Shown here: positions 1 to 11,108 of the stretch, in pieces
How positions within the stretch are numbered: the stretch's first letter is position 1
Layout of the letters: each line of letters begins with the position of its first letter
Assembly: GCF_037042905.1 (NCBI RefSeq)
Contig: NC_087259.1
Location: 25,387,501-25,451,500, forward strand
Direction of reading: 5' to 3'
From: Lytechinus pictus
Lineage: Eukaryota > Echinodermata > Echinoidea > Temnopleuroida > Toxopneustidae
Length of the DNA stretch: 64,000 nucleotides
Notes under the pieces: model-generated
Seen by the model: the letters and a program-made list of their open reading frames with translations, nothing else
The model's database searches: none
Told to the model about the DNA's origin: nothing
Made by a program: the position numbers and the translations under genes

Positions 1-629
1 AAAAAACTTTACACACAAATGTAAAAACATCCATAGTGTGATACTACTTTACCCACATTATTTGTAGTTATTTTTTGTAGACTATCGTGTCGATCAGATT
101 AATCAGACTTATCTGTGAATGAAAGACTGACGTAAATGGTATTATCCCCCTCCCCCTATAGCTGTCTCTTTCTCTCAATGTTTCTCTATTTCTTTACGTT
201 TTGTTTCTGTGTATAGCCATACTCTGCCAGTCTGCCTAGTCTGTCATACCCCCCCCCTACCAAATCACCTGTTTGAATTTTAAAACAATGAAAATACCAA
301 TAACGACTTAAAATATAAGGCGCATGCGCTCAAGTAAGCTCGTAACATTTATCTCCCTTTTTCATATTATAATCACCTTGTTTAATATAATTTACCCTTT
401 TAGTGAATTATCATTATAATTCATTGATAATTAAAAAAAAAACTTTTAACGAATCGTCGATATTTATCAAGGCAATCGCCAACACAGTTATATCAAAAGA
501 CAGTCGAATTAGGGGCTATCAATTGAATTAATTTCTATCAAAGAAGTCGTTTAAAAGGAACTGCGAATTGTGACAATAGAGTCGCGTGCCTTCGAAGATA
601 GGAAGATTGTTATATCATTAAGTCAACAC
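1..629. other. 5' flank of DIRS-order element, no gene seen
   Basis: AT-rich sequence with no convincing reading frame. A short stretch near 503-513 resembles the end of the B repeats of the element that follows, so part of this flank may be older related debris. Confidence 0.4.
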
Positions 630-759
630 AAATACATTTTCTTTTCTTAGCAGAAGTATCCGATTAGCATAACAATGCTTGCGTGAGGAGTGTCTGAATT
701 CCTAAACGATTCGGAATTCACTGACCGAGTTCGACACAGCACAGTACGGACGTCTTATT
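630..759 (+). repeat. Split direct repeat A1
   Basis: 130-bp left copy of the A repeat. It is matched without visible mismatch by 6166-6295, from the AAATACATTTTC start to the CGGACGTCTTATT end. Confidence 0.9.
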
Positions 760-1459
760 ATCAACGCTTCTTCCACGTGTTAAACTCTATAGGCCTTATC
801 GTAATAGATCTACGTTTGGATTCGATGTTAAATATAAAATAATGGCGAATCAAGAAATTAACCTCGGGTTATGCCACAAATTAAAGGCAGTTTCAGAAAA
901 TTTTACTCAATAATCTGGAGTATCTTCGCCTTCTTGTAAGCAATGCTACAAAGGAAGCATTTGCTCGTTTAAAGATTGGGCTGGCTGTTTGATTATGTTG
1001 ATTCTCGATACATTGCCCGGGTCAGCGGAGCTTCTACAACTAAAAAAGGGCGTCGGAGATGTCTTTCGAAAGGTAATAAGGTTCAATATGAATATAATTC
1101 TAGACGCAAGGAGGAGTTGGATAAGAAATTGGCCTTATTAGAGTAAGGTAAGCAGCGGGCGCAGCCCTTGCTTTGCTGAAGTAAGGTATTGCAGATATAA
1201 TTAAAAGGAAGAAACATATCAGAAAAGCAGATGAATCTGAAGCAGGTTAGTGAGATAAAGATGAATGAAAATTCCAAACTAGGCTATTGCTTTTGAAATT
1301 TATGAACGGTTGTACATAATAGATATGGCCTTATGTTGTTAATGGAAGCTGTTCGTTTTTCAGCGGAATTACTTTATGACTTAATTATGGGAGATTAATC
1401 AAATAAATATATAGAGATCATTTTTATATTTTAGGTTGGTCCGCATTGGATGAATACTG

Positions 1460-1800
1460 ATGAGGGAGAAAAGAATGAGGCAAGCTCAGGCTTGTGTAAA
1501 TAGAAAGCGTAAGTTATTTCGTTCAACAAACAAAGGTTATATTGGGCAAGAATGTTGGAAATTTTCAAGGTTCTTCTACTACTTCAGACAACTTATTTCG
1601 TATACCATTTGGGTCAAGAAATCGATATTCGCTTGGCAGTGTCGCCAACTTATATGTACAAAATAGTTGGCGCGGGTATGGAAGTTGCCTCAGACCACCG
1701 ACGAACGTTTTGCCTGTGGTAGACATGGGCACTGGAGAAGTTGCCCAGGTATCAGGAAGCAAGATCCCAGCAAGATTCATCCTTCAGAGATAACAATGCT
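1460..1800 (+). pseudogene. gag-like ORF1 relic of the DIRS-order element
   Basis: Short overlapping open frames lie between the left repeat and the RT relic. Around 1706-1750 one frame reads FACGRHGHWRSCP, which looks like a retroelement zinc knuckle in which the first expected cysteine appears to be replaced by arginine. The identification rests on this motif and on position only. Confidence 0.4.
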
Positions 1801-2399
1801 CAACAGAGTTAAATGATCCATTGATCATGGTCAAACTGAGCAAGGTAAATGTCAGTTTTGTTCTGTATTTGACGAAGTGTGGTATTTGAGAACTGAAGAG
1901 TAGAATGATCAGAAGGGCGTAGCAAAGGAATCTATTCTTGATTCTACCTAGTCCATAATTATATGTTAAGAAAAGATGTGTTATTTTGGTTGAATTCCAC
2001 CTCTAACTAATGAACCTAGACATAGATATGACACAGATCAAACAATCTGGAATATATTGACTACTCCTGGTCCGTCAGCGGGCCCTTCTAAATTAAGAAA
2101 TACAGAAACAGAGCATTGTTGAATTTGTTTCGGTTGGGAAACATCGAGTAACGTTAGTGTTGATTCGACAAGATGTGCAGGGTAGGAGGAAGAATTTTAT
2201 TTGAGAAATTATGAGTATGATCAATGAAATTCAGAACCTTTGGTTAAAGGTAGATTGAATGCTTCCTTACAATTTGGAAATCAACTGATGCATCTCAATT
2301 TGTTGTAGATGTCAATGAACATCTGAACATGGTTACAAGTTATCTTACAATAAGATGATAAGTCAGCATTGACATCGATCCCGATTTCGTTTCTGAAGC

Positions 2400-3240
2400 C
2401 ATTAACGAATTATTATTAAAAAGGGTTTGGTTGTTGAATCCACCACTGCACCCCATGATGTTACCCCCTTTCAGATTCAATTCAGAGTTCAGATATAAAA
2501 AGAGACTGATTCTTGGTTAACGTTATGTCAACTAACACTTGTGGAAGAACACTATTATACTTGAAGACTGGAATGTAGTCATGTCTTAATTAAAACAGGG
2601 AGATTTTATGCTTTCCTTTGAAATTAAGCAAGGTTATCATCATTATTACATTTTTCAAGTGCATGAAAAATTGTAGGCTTTAGTTGGGATTTTGGTAGTG
2701 GTACGAGGTTTTTCTCTTTTTAGGTTTTGCCATTGGGTTGGCAACAGCTACCTTTGTTTTCATTACACGATTTAAGCCTATCGTTAATCATTGGCGTATA
2801 GAAATGGTATTTTCATTTTTTTTTGTATATAGATGATTGGGTCGTGCTGCTTCCTTTGATTCGTATGATACTATGGTCAAGACGGTGAAAAATGACTTAC
2901 TTGAAGCAGGTTTGATACCAAATGTTGAGAAATATCTCAATGGACTCCTGTCCAGTGTTTGGATTGGTTAGGAATACCACGGGAAAGCAGAGTAGCTTAT
3001 ATAAAGATTACTGAAAGAAGGATGTTGAGTTATGTTCAGATTCATTTCAAGCAGAATTGCCTGAGGTTTCAGAACGAAAGATCGTAGTTATATAGTTGGA
3101 AAGATACATTGTATACAGTGTTTGGCACAGTTACTCAAATTAAAACCAGATTTATGCATCACGAAATCATCCGGAGGGTACATTGGGATAGGACATAATG
3201 TGATCAATATTGATGAATTAATATTCGTGTTCTTCTTCTG
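2400..3240 (+). pseudogene. Reverse transcriptase relic of the DIRS-order element
   Basis: Fragments of an RT are scattered over all three plus frames. The clearest landmark is YIDDWVV near 2830, the YxDD catalytic box. Downstream pieces near 2905-2980 resemble the thumb-side segment that follows the box in this order. Many stops and frameshifts make it non-functional. It sits directly ahead of the RNase H relic, as expected. Confidence 0.7.
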
Positions 3241-3249
3241 GAGAAGAAT

Positions 3250-3912
3250 TTGCATATTCTTAACGTAAACATTATTTCTGCTTATTCAGTTCCACAGACT
3301 TTCATCTATTCTGATGCAAGTCCATCAGGCTGCGGGGCCTGGGTTTCTGAGTGCGCAGGCATGAAATGTGATGAGATTGGTTTGAGTTTGAAATGGTTAA
3401 AAACTCCACTTGGAGAGAACTCAAGTCAGTAAGTATGACACTGCAAACAGTTGTATCTCACATGAGACATAAAACTGTCAAGGTCCTCTGTGATAATAAA
3501 GGAGTAGAATCGATTGTAAATAAAGGAAGTATGATTGCAGAATTGCATGAGATGAGTTTACACATCTTTGAGTTGTGTAAAAGAAACAACATTAGTCTTC
3601 ACGTTCATTGGGCTCCCAGAGAGGAGAACCGTTTTTGCAGATGCATTAAGTCGCATGATAGATTTTGATGATTGGGGTGTGTCAGATGAATTTTTCGGAT
3701 TTTTGGACAAAATCTGGGGCCCTCACACTGTGGACAGACTTGCGGACGATTTTAATTTCAAAATTAAGAAGTTCAATTCTAAATATTGGTGTCCCCTAAT
3801 AGATCATGTTGATCCCTTCTCATGTGATTGGTCGGGCGAGAATAATTGGTTGGTTCCACCTATCGAATGTATAGGGCAAGTACTTAAGCATCTGAAGGTT
3901 TTGTTCTGCTAG
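3250..3912 (+). pseudogene. RNase H relic of the DIRS-order element
   Basis: One frame (3250-3432) has YSDASPSGCGAW, the first catalytic-aspartate motif of retroelement RNase H. The next (3393-3668) has VLCDNKGVESIVNKGS and HVHWAPREEN, and a third (3568-3912) continues with FADALSRMIDFDDW and the conserved tail up to a stop at 3910. The domain is therefore broken into three frames by small indels near 3415 and 3640. Beyond the stop, similarity continues to about 4050 and ends at a homopolymer A run. Confidence 0.8.
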
Positions 3913-4059
3913 GGGGACTTTGGTTGTTCCCTTCTGGCCGTCTGCACCCTTCTGGCCGATTCTTTTCTCTGAACAAAGTGATTTTCGTTCCTTATTCTCT
4001 GAATACTTCAAAATTGATATTCCTCAAGGAATTTTCGTTCAAGGCAGAAATAATAATAA

Positions 4060-4061
<2 letters not shown>

Positions 4062-4095
<34 letters not shown>
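4062..4095 (+). repeat. Poly(A) homopolymer inside the DIRS-order element
   Basis: About 34 consecutive A residues between the RNase H and recombinase relics. It may be expansion of an A-rich tract or the tail of an inserted sequence; no flanking duplication was identified. Confidence 0.7.
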
Positions 4096-4096
<1 letters not shown>

Positions 4097-4849
4097 GGTT
4101 TGTGAGAGATGGCTGACATGAATGCTGGTATGTAATAAATCCATTTGACGGAGGTTAATTCAAAATTATACTGTTGGAATGCAACATGTAATTTTTACAC
4201 GGCCGCATGGCAGATAGCTGCATAGCTAGGATCCACTTATGCTGCAGAGCAAAGAAGTGGTGATGGAAATTGGAGAATGTTATGATTATGTAAAAGGATA
4301 ACCATCGTAAAGGTTGATAAGGAATTGATATGAGATTTCATTCTCAAATTAGTTATAATTTACTGGCGGCGGAGCTCAGAATGAAGAAATTGGTGATGAT
4401 TGAAAACATTCAAAGTCTCAAAATTACAGAATTCTTGAGAATGAAATGTTTCAGAAAGTTTTTTGCAAGTGTTTTAAGGCAAAAATAGATATTTTCGCAA
4501 AGGAAATGAATCCCAAAGCTATTGTTTTGCTAAGCCTTCAAGACGATTGAAACGAATTATGATATGGAATTGTGATCTAATGAATTTCATACTGAAATTT
4601 TAGTGAAAATATAAAACCACCTGGTTTGAGGATAGCTGCATAGTTAATGTTTAATTTTGCTGTCATGGCTGTAAAACGTATTAGAAGTGATTAAATTTTG
4701 AGAATTTGATAAGAATGACTGAACTTGAGAATTTATCACAATTTGAATATATTGTGTTGAGATAAATATATACCAGCTTAAGTTTTGTTTAATTTTTCTT
4801 AAATCCAGAAATTCTCTTCATGAAGGATATGATATAACTTTGAACAAGG

Positions 4850-5777
4850 TCTTGACAGCTTCGAGAGCTGATAACACTATGAGTAAATACAACAGAGCGT
4901 TGAATACCTGGAAAGATTAGTGTAAGCAAAATAAAGTAAATTCTGACACAGCAGAACCAGAAGATATTAGTCGCTATCTTATTCATTTGTATCAAAGAGA
5001 AGCTCCTTATTCGAGGATAGAATCGGCTTTTTACGCCATTAAGTGGCATTTTGACTGCAAGCCAAGGATGAATGTTAATCCCTGTGATCGCAAGTTCATA
5101 CATATTGTTTTACAATGTTTAAAGAAATTACTAAACAAACCGATCGTTAAGAAAGAAGTTATAACCCCAGACATTTTGAAAGCAGTTGTTGAGAAGTATG
5201 GATCTTCAACGAGTCTATTAGATATTCGATTATGTGCTATGATTTTGATTTCCTACGCAGGCATTCTACGATTTGATGAAATGATACATATTCGTAAATG
5301 TGATTTAGACTTGTATTTGTCTCATGTGAATACTTTCATCATGAAAAGTAAAACCGATATTTACAGGCAAGGAGCATGGGTTCTTATAGGTGCTACAAAT
5401 TCCCCACCTGCCCCGTATTAGCTTTGAGGAAATATTTGATTGCAGCGGGGCTTAACGATGCCTCTGATGAAGTATTTCTTTTTAGGCCTCTAAATTACTG
5501 TAAATCCAGTAATAGTTACAAGTTAAGACGTGGACAGTTGTCTTATACTAGATGTTTAGAATTATTGAGAGAGGCGTTGGCGAAAGTAGGGTTGAATCCA
5601 AAGAGTTTTGGCATGCATAGCCTCCGAAGTGGCGGAGCCACAGCAGCAGCGAACTTTGGTGTTCCAGACAGGTTGTTTAAGAAACATGGTAGGTGGAGGT
5701 CGGAGACTGCTAAGGATGGATATATTAAAGAAAATATGAAGGATTGTCTTTCAATTTATATGAATTTGGGGCTTTAG
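4850..5777 (+). pseudogene. Tyrosine recombinase relic of the DIRS-order element
   Basis: The N-terminal helical region is readable from about 4850 but carries an in-frame TAG near 4918. The core begins at 4987 and contains the first catalytic arginine in GILRFDEM. A frameshift between about 5385 and 5415 moves the reading to a frame running to 5777, which holds GMHSLRSGG (second-box H and R), GRWRS, and GYIKENM carrying the putative nucleophilic tyrosine. The R-H-R-Y residues are thus still visible, but the protein is broken. Such enzymes integrate the circular DNA intermediate of DIRS-order elements. Confidence 0.85.
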
Positions 5778-5998
5778 AATTATTTTTATACCGGGTAAAT
5801 TAGCCTCAGCCTAGTATGATTATACGTATAACTTTGTTAAAGATGGATTGTAGGCGTTCGATGAGATTGTTGAATGAGACATGCATTATTATCATTATAC
5901 ATTTAAAGTTGGTTAAATTGAAATGATTGCGTCGTGTAACTCATTTTCTTGTTTACCCGTTCTTTGATTGACTGAGAGGGGGAGCTATAAGTTTAGCT

Positions 5999-6167
5999 TG
6001 TCTTGCCGTCGAAGCTTGGTGCTCCCCTCGAAACAGGTATGCTTTTTGTAAAGTATATAAATGTTTTCTATTTCAGGTGTTGATGTTGTTGCACTGGTTG
6101 TGCTTAAGGATAGTGAGGCGTGACTGAAAATAATTTATTCACGATTGAGAGTCGAATTAGGGAATAA
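5999..6167 (+). repeat. Split direct repeat B1
   Basis: 169-bp repeat matched by 6458-6626. Its last two bases overlap the start of A2 at 6166, giving the B1-A2 junction typical of PAT/Ngaro termini. Confidence 0.9.
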
Positions 6168-6295
6168 ATACATTTTCTTTTCTTAGCAGAAGTATCCGAT
6201 TAGCATAACAATGCTTGCGTGAGGAGTGTCTGAATTCCTAAACGATTCGGAATTCACTGACCGAGTTCGACACAGCACAGTACGGACGTCTTATT
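6166..6295 (+). repeat. Split direct repeat A2
   Basis: 130-bp internal copy of the A repeat, same sequence as 630-759. Confidence 0.9.
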
Positions 6296-6457
6296 CGGGA
6301 TGGATATGTGGACGATTGACTGGATGCAAGAAGATAGAGCAAAGAGAATTCTGATGGATGAATAGGCCTTACAGCATGTACAGTACATTGATGAGTTCTT
6401 CGAGATCTGAACTCAGAGGGAGGCCTCAGTACATTCGTCAGTAAGTACCGTTCGTGC

Positions 6458-6626
6458 TGTCTTGCCGTCGAAGCTTGGTGCTCCCCTCGAAACAGGTATG
6501 CTTTTTGTAAAGTATATAAATGTTTTCTATTTCAGGTGTTGATGTTGTTGCACTGGTTGTGCTTAAGGATAGTGAGGCGTGACTGAAAATAATTTATTCA
6601 CGATTGAGAGTCGAATTAGGGAATAA
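6458..6626 (+). repeat. Split direct repeat B2 (right terminus)
   Basis: 169-bp right-terminal copy of the B repeat. Identity with B1 stops at 6626, which I take as the end of the element. Confidence 0.9.
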
Positions 6627-7130
6627 TGTTCATCGGTGTTACGTTGATAGAGTCACGCAAATCTTAAGTAAATTTACTCCACGTTTGGTATTTTTGTATT
6701 AATCAGCTAAAAAAACATGTTCTGATCTCACGCCCATTGACCGTTAGACTTAGTAAGTTATCTGAAAACAAATGAACTATATAGCTATTAACCTAATCGC
6801 TCAAAGGCGACTATTATATAGAATTAGATCATTTGTTGAGAATAACTTCAAAAAGTGAATTCAATTTTTTCAATAAGACATGAAAGTATGACATATAGAA
6901 AGTGAAATTATATGATTCGACACGCGGAAGTTCGCTGATGTATATATATATATTTCTTATGTATCTTAGCACTGTTTATTATGTTTTACAGATGATCTAT
7001 ATCTTATAAGCTGTGCTTTTTAACAGATCGCCTCAGTTCTACATTTTAATTATTGTTAATTCATTGTTGCTTCTTTGATGACATGTATAATGTTTTGCAG
7101 AATTGAAATAAACTTGAACTTGGAAGTATT

Positions 7131-7500
7131 TTGAATATACAACAGTATTATTCTTCCACACTTAACTATTGTAATATTGTCTGGGGTCACACATTTAAAA
7201 CTCACTTAGATAAGTTATGCATTTAAAAAAAAAGAAGTAATCCGAATTATAATATGTAATGTATCTAATTCCAAACCGCTATATATACCCAATTAAAAAT
7301 TTTACCATGAAATGACTTAATATCGCTGCGGAATTTCCTTCTTTTCATGTACAACCTCAATACCAAAATTTTAACTCCTGCCTTAAGAGAGATTTTTGTC
7401 CCAAATTCATCAATTCATACTTATAATATTTGTATTGTTTTTTTTTATTTGATAGTTAAACAATATATTAAACAGAATTGATTTGAATGAATGAACTAAA
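7131..7500 (+). pseudogene. CR1/L2-like LINE RT C-terminal fragment, decayed
   Basis: One plus frame reads LNYCNIVWGHTFKTHLDKLC followed by fragments of the segment that comes after it in CR1/L2-type reverse transcriptases (compare the better-preserved LINE at 47-48.8 kb). Stops appear soon after. The 3' end is an A/T-rich tail with a TGAATGAA motif near 7485-7496. The rest of 6627-8236 is AT-rich with no other recognisable feature. Confidence 0.55.
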
Positions 7501-8236
7501 TACTAGAACAACCAGTTGTACAACGAATGAGTCGTGACATACAAACTGTGACATAATATAAGAAAAGAAATAAAATGCTAATAAATAATTTCCATAGTTG
7601 ATCATTTTGTACTTAGTATTTTATAATTTAGATTATCAGTATTGAGTAAATTGATTACAGTAATGCATCAATCCTTTACGTATATTCAAGTTGCATAATT
7701 TCGATCATTCAAATGTTGCATTTCTAATTAGTTGTAGTAATGATGTTTTGACATTCCTTTATGTCTTGTACTTTTCATATTATTTCTTTTTTTTCCTTAA
7801 TAGCACTTTGAAACATTTGAGGCGCTTTATAATTTTTGTGCAAGTTAAATACACCTCTAAAATTGATTTAGTTTCTTAATCATGTAACTTGGTTTTATAT
7901 TGTGTTTGCTTTCTTAGTTCCTGAAGATGATCTAACTGAATTATAGGACAAAAGTTCTACCCGGAGTTTTATTTACCACTGAGTAAACTTTGATTACACA
8001 ATAAAACGCTCTTTAAAACTTTTATTTAACGATATTTACTTTGTGAATCTAACAGTAGTTGTTTAAGCAAGTGTTTGAAATGTTTAAAAAAACATGCTTA
8101 ATTTAGTAAAGATTGAATATTTGAACTAAACATTGTTGTTTAAGATTTTAAACTGTAAACAACCACTGACCATTCATAAGGTAATCAGCGTTGTATAAAA
8201 AACAGCGTTTAATATGTTTATTGCGTACTTTCTTAC

Positions 8237-8963
8237 CATCTCGGTTCATGTTGACAGCAAGACATTTTCGATACCTGCACGCCTGACACTGATTCCTCCT
8301 AGCGACGTCTACAACACAGCGACCACCGTCTCTACACACATAGGCGAGGTTCCTTCGAACACTCCGCTTGAAGAAACCCCGACAACCATCGCAGCTGTAG
8401 ACGCCATAATGTCTTCCTGAACTCCTGTCTCCACACACTTGACACAGGATATCGAGTCCTCTGACCGCTCCTCGGCTGGGGTGATGATGTGTTTCCTGTA
8501 CGTTGCTCGTCTTGGGGCTTCCGCCAGTAGAGCTATTCATATCTACCAGAGATGGAACCGAGAATTGACTTGAAAGTGATTGGTTGGCAGGGCTTTCAGG
8601 TGAGGTGCTACCTAATCCATTACTGGTTGCCAGAGTACCAGCCGTATTCTGTTCCTTAGACGTGCTTGTATCTGATGGTTCATTGGGTGAATCAGAGCCA
8701 GGGGGTTGCCCTGATGAGGCATAGGAGTCACCAAGTTTAGTTGAGCTATCCTGACTCTTACCAGCCGTCTCCGTCATGTCCGTGGTTGTAGCATCACAGC
8801 TCTTTGGGGAATCTCCCCTCGATACCTTGGCCATTTGCTGGTGCGTATCCTCTACCTTTAGAGCTTTGCATTCCTCTGACTGGAACCCGGTCTTACTTTC
8901 TTTACAAATCAAGTCTTGATCAAGGTTTCCAGACTGAATAGTTTGCCCAGAATGAGAAGACAT
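8237..8963 (-). CDS. NR2E-like nuclear receptor: exon with N-terminal region and DNA-binding domain
   Basis: This is the first recognisable coding exon of a ligand-regulated-type transcription factor. Residues 1-173 (from ATG at 8963) are a low-complexity Ser/Thr/Gly-rich A/B region. Residues 174-234 hold eight zinc-binding cysteines of a C4 nuclear-receptor DNA-binding domain, beginning [20 protein letters not shown] and ending [11 protein letters not shown]. The NQCQACR..KCL..NMNRD block is characteristic of the NR2E (tailless/PNR) group. The exon ends in NMNRD plus one base at a good GTAAGA donor (8236-8235). Next-exon codon would begin with G, matching the Ala that follows in TLX-type receptors. 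The P-box reads CDGCRG; TLX-type receptors have CDGCSG. A strong acceptor (TTTCCTTTCTGACAG) lies at 8982, so the exon probably starts at 8981 with upstream exon(s) elsewhere, and the frame stays open to the acceptor, so the true start could lie upstream. Ligand-binding exons were not found at 1-8236; presumably they lie beyond the left edge. Confidence 0.85.
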
Positions 8964-10509
8964 TATGGAAGTCAATATTGTCTGTCAGAAAGGAAATATT
9001 ATCTCAGAGCGAAAACTGTTGTAGCATAGCTTACTTGACCATCTGATAAAATCTTAAAGACAGTTATGAAAATACAAATTATGTATTGGAAGTCATGTGA
9101 CGACGTTATGTGGTATTATTCGCCTAAACGCTTTTTTAATCTTCACTATGAAGCTGAAATTCCTTCAGAGTATTTAACTTCCAATCTCTTGAAAGCACAC
9201 CAGACGAAAAACTCGAGTGTCTAAATTCCGTTGCCAAAGCTCAAACTGTCAGCTGGTAAAACTGGGAGAATGATTTTATTCATAGATTTTATTCTGTGTC
9301 TAAATTCACACCATGACACACAATCTTCATCGATAGAGCAATGGTGAAGAAAAACAAAAGGTACCCGATTAGAAATCTGTCGATGAGCTGATAAGAATAC
9401 GGTCCCCCTCATTTACAATGGTCCCAGTATTTTGTAATAATTATACCTCATAAATATGCAAATCAATTATGATAATGGTGCTAACTACATAAGGAGAAAA
9501 ATTATGATAAGAATAATACTTAGTAAATAATAATGACAATAATGATGATAATAATGATACAAAGATAATAATACATAAAAATAATGATATTAACAGTAAT
9601 AATATTAATAACAATAATAATGATAACAATAATATTAATATCATTATTGACAATGTAACTGAATCGGATAGAGAATACTTCTATTTTGAAAGATGATGAA
9701 GACACTCTGGAACAGGTTTTTTGGGGTAAAATTAGAGTCTTATATCAGAGTCTAAATCATATCATAAGAGTAAACCATGACGATATTGACCTGGGGACCC
9801 AGACGCTCGGAAGAGGACAGATTTTTATTAGACAAGTTTTTAACCCGTCGAACGTGGGAACTGTGCAATGTGACGCCGCCAGACTTGGTCTGTTCTCAAT
9901 ATTTATGCACTTTATCATGCACAGGAATCGAAGCTGGTGGATATGTGAAGGGGGGGGGGTGCCCACCGCTAAAACTGAGCTGGAAACAGTGGAGAATCAG
10001 TGGCGTAATGAAAATGTTTTTTTTCTAGGCGGCCAGACTTGGTGTATTGGGCAAAGTACCTAAAAAGCATGCAGCGAGATCCTGAAGCGAGCAAGCAAAA
10101 ATGTTCACCTTTTTAATAGAAAAGTCTCATTTCGTGATAGATTTTGAAAATAATATTTTTAATGATACTATTTTCACACTTTACCCATTCCTTTTCCCTT
10201 TTCTCTCCACTTTTTTTACTTTCGTGAAACTCTTTTGAATCCATGTCCCCAAGCCTTCCATCTGTTGGCCTACGCCAGTCTTGGTGATATAGTATCCGAG
10301 GTCGTAATATTAACGACAAGTATCTTGTTATTCGAACGAATATTTTTTCACCTATCTATCTATATTATATAGCAATTTATGTATCTACTTAAATTGTTGA
10401 TATAGATTATATTACGTGTTAATAGTAAATAACACTTAAGACCTTGATATTATGTCAATTCTGATTAATTAAGCAAAGTATTATTTTTCACAATTATTAT
10501 ATATATAAA

Positions 10510-11108
10510 TAAAGGGATACTCCGGGCTGTAAAAAACTATATCTATATAAAAAAAAGTATAATTCACCAAGCAAAATGCTGAAAATTCCATCACAATCTG
10601 ATTACAAAATAACAAAGTTATGAAAGTTTCAAGTTAAGCAATATCTAATTTGTGGAAATAGCAATATGCACATCGTCATGGATATTCATTAGTGGTGGGC
10701 TAATGATGTCACATCCCCACTTTCCTTTTTCTTATGTTATTACATTAAATCATAATTATTTTATTATTTTCATACATGATTGTGTGTGCCGTGTCCTCGT
10801 ATAAATAAAATAAGTTGCAGTAGTGAATATCTCACGCATTATATCAGTTTTCAATCCATTAGTTTAGTTATAAGAGGGCAAAATTTGAATAAACAATTTC
10901 ATGTAATAAAATGCAAAAGAAAAAGTGGGGAATATGACATCATCAGTTTGCTCATTGAATATTCATGAAACATGAATGAACTGTTTCACCGAAATAATGC
11001 AACTCTTTGAAATGTCAGAACTTCATTATTCCTTGTCCGATCTTGATCAAAATTTCAGTGTTTGTTTGTCTGATAATCATATAATTTTCAGCTTGGAGTA
11101 CCCCTTTA
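10510..11108. mobile_element. Foldback MITE, family M2, copy 1
   Basis: About 600 bp with long inverted halves. It begins TAAAGGGATACTCCGGGCTG and ends CAGCTTGGAGTACCCCTTTA. The same family occurs at 15620-16229, 40252-40870 and 41551-42153. Internal landmarks are AAAATGCTGAAAATT and GATGTCACATCCCCACTTTC. No coding capacity, so it must move by an enzyme supplied elsewhere. Confidence 0.75.

Larger units (their letters stand above)
630..6626 (+). mobile_element. DIRS-order (PAT/Ngaro-like) tyrosine-recombinase retrotransposon, decayed
   Basis: The element is bounded by split direct repeats in the order A1 (630-759), internal region, B1 (5999-6167), A2 (6166-6295), B2 (6458-6626). A1 and A2 are both 130 bp and look identical; B1 and B2 are both 169 bp and look identical. 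B1 and A2 overlap by two bases. This arrangement is known from PAT- and Ngaro-type elements, which replicate through a circular intermediate and integrate with a tyrosine recombinase instead of an integrase. The interior reads plus-strand as gag-like relic, RT, RNase H, then recombinase, with many stops and frameshifts, so it is non-autonomous. A 162-bp segment between A2 and B2 has no partner elsewhere. No methyltransferase domain was recognised between RNase H and recombinase, which leans toward Ngaro, but that assignment is weak. Confidence 0.85.

Noticed and set aside
8214..8420. 68-residue plus-strand frame
   Set aside because: Antisense of the zinc-finger part of the receptor exon.
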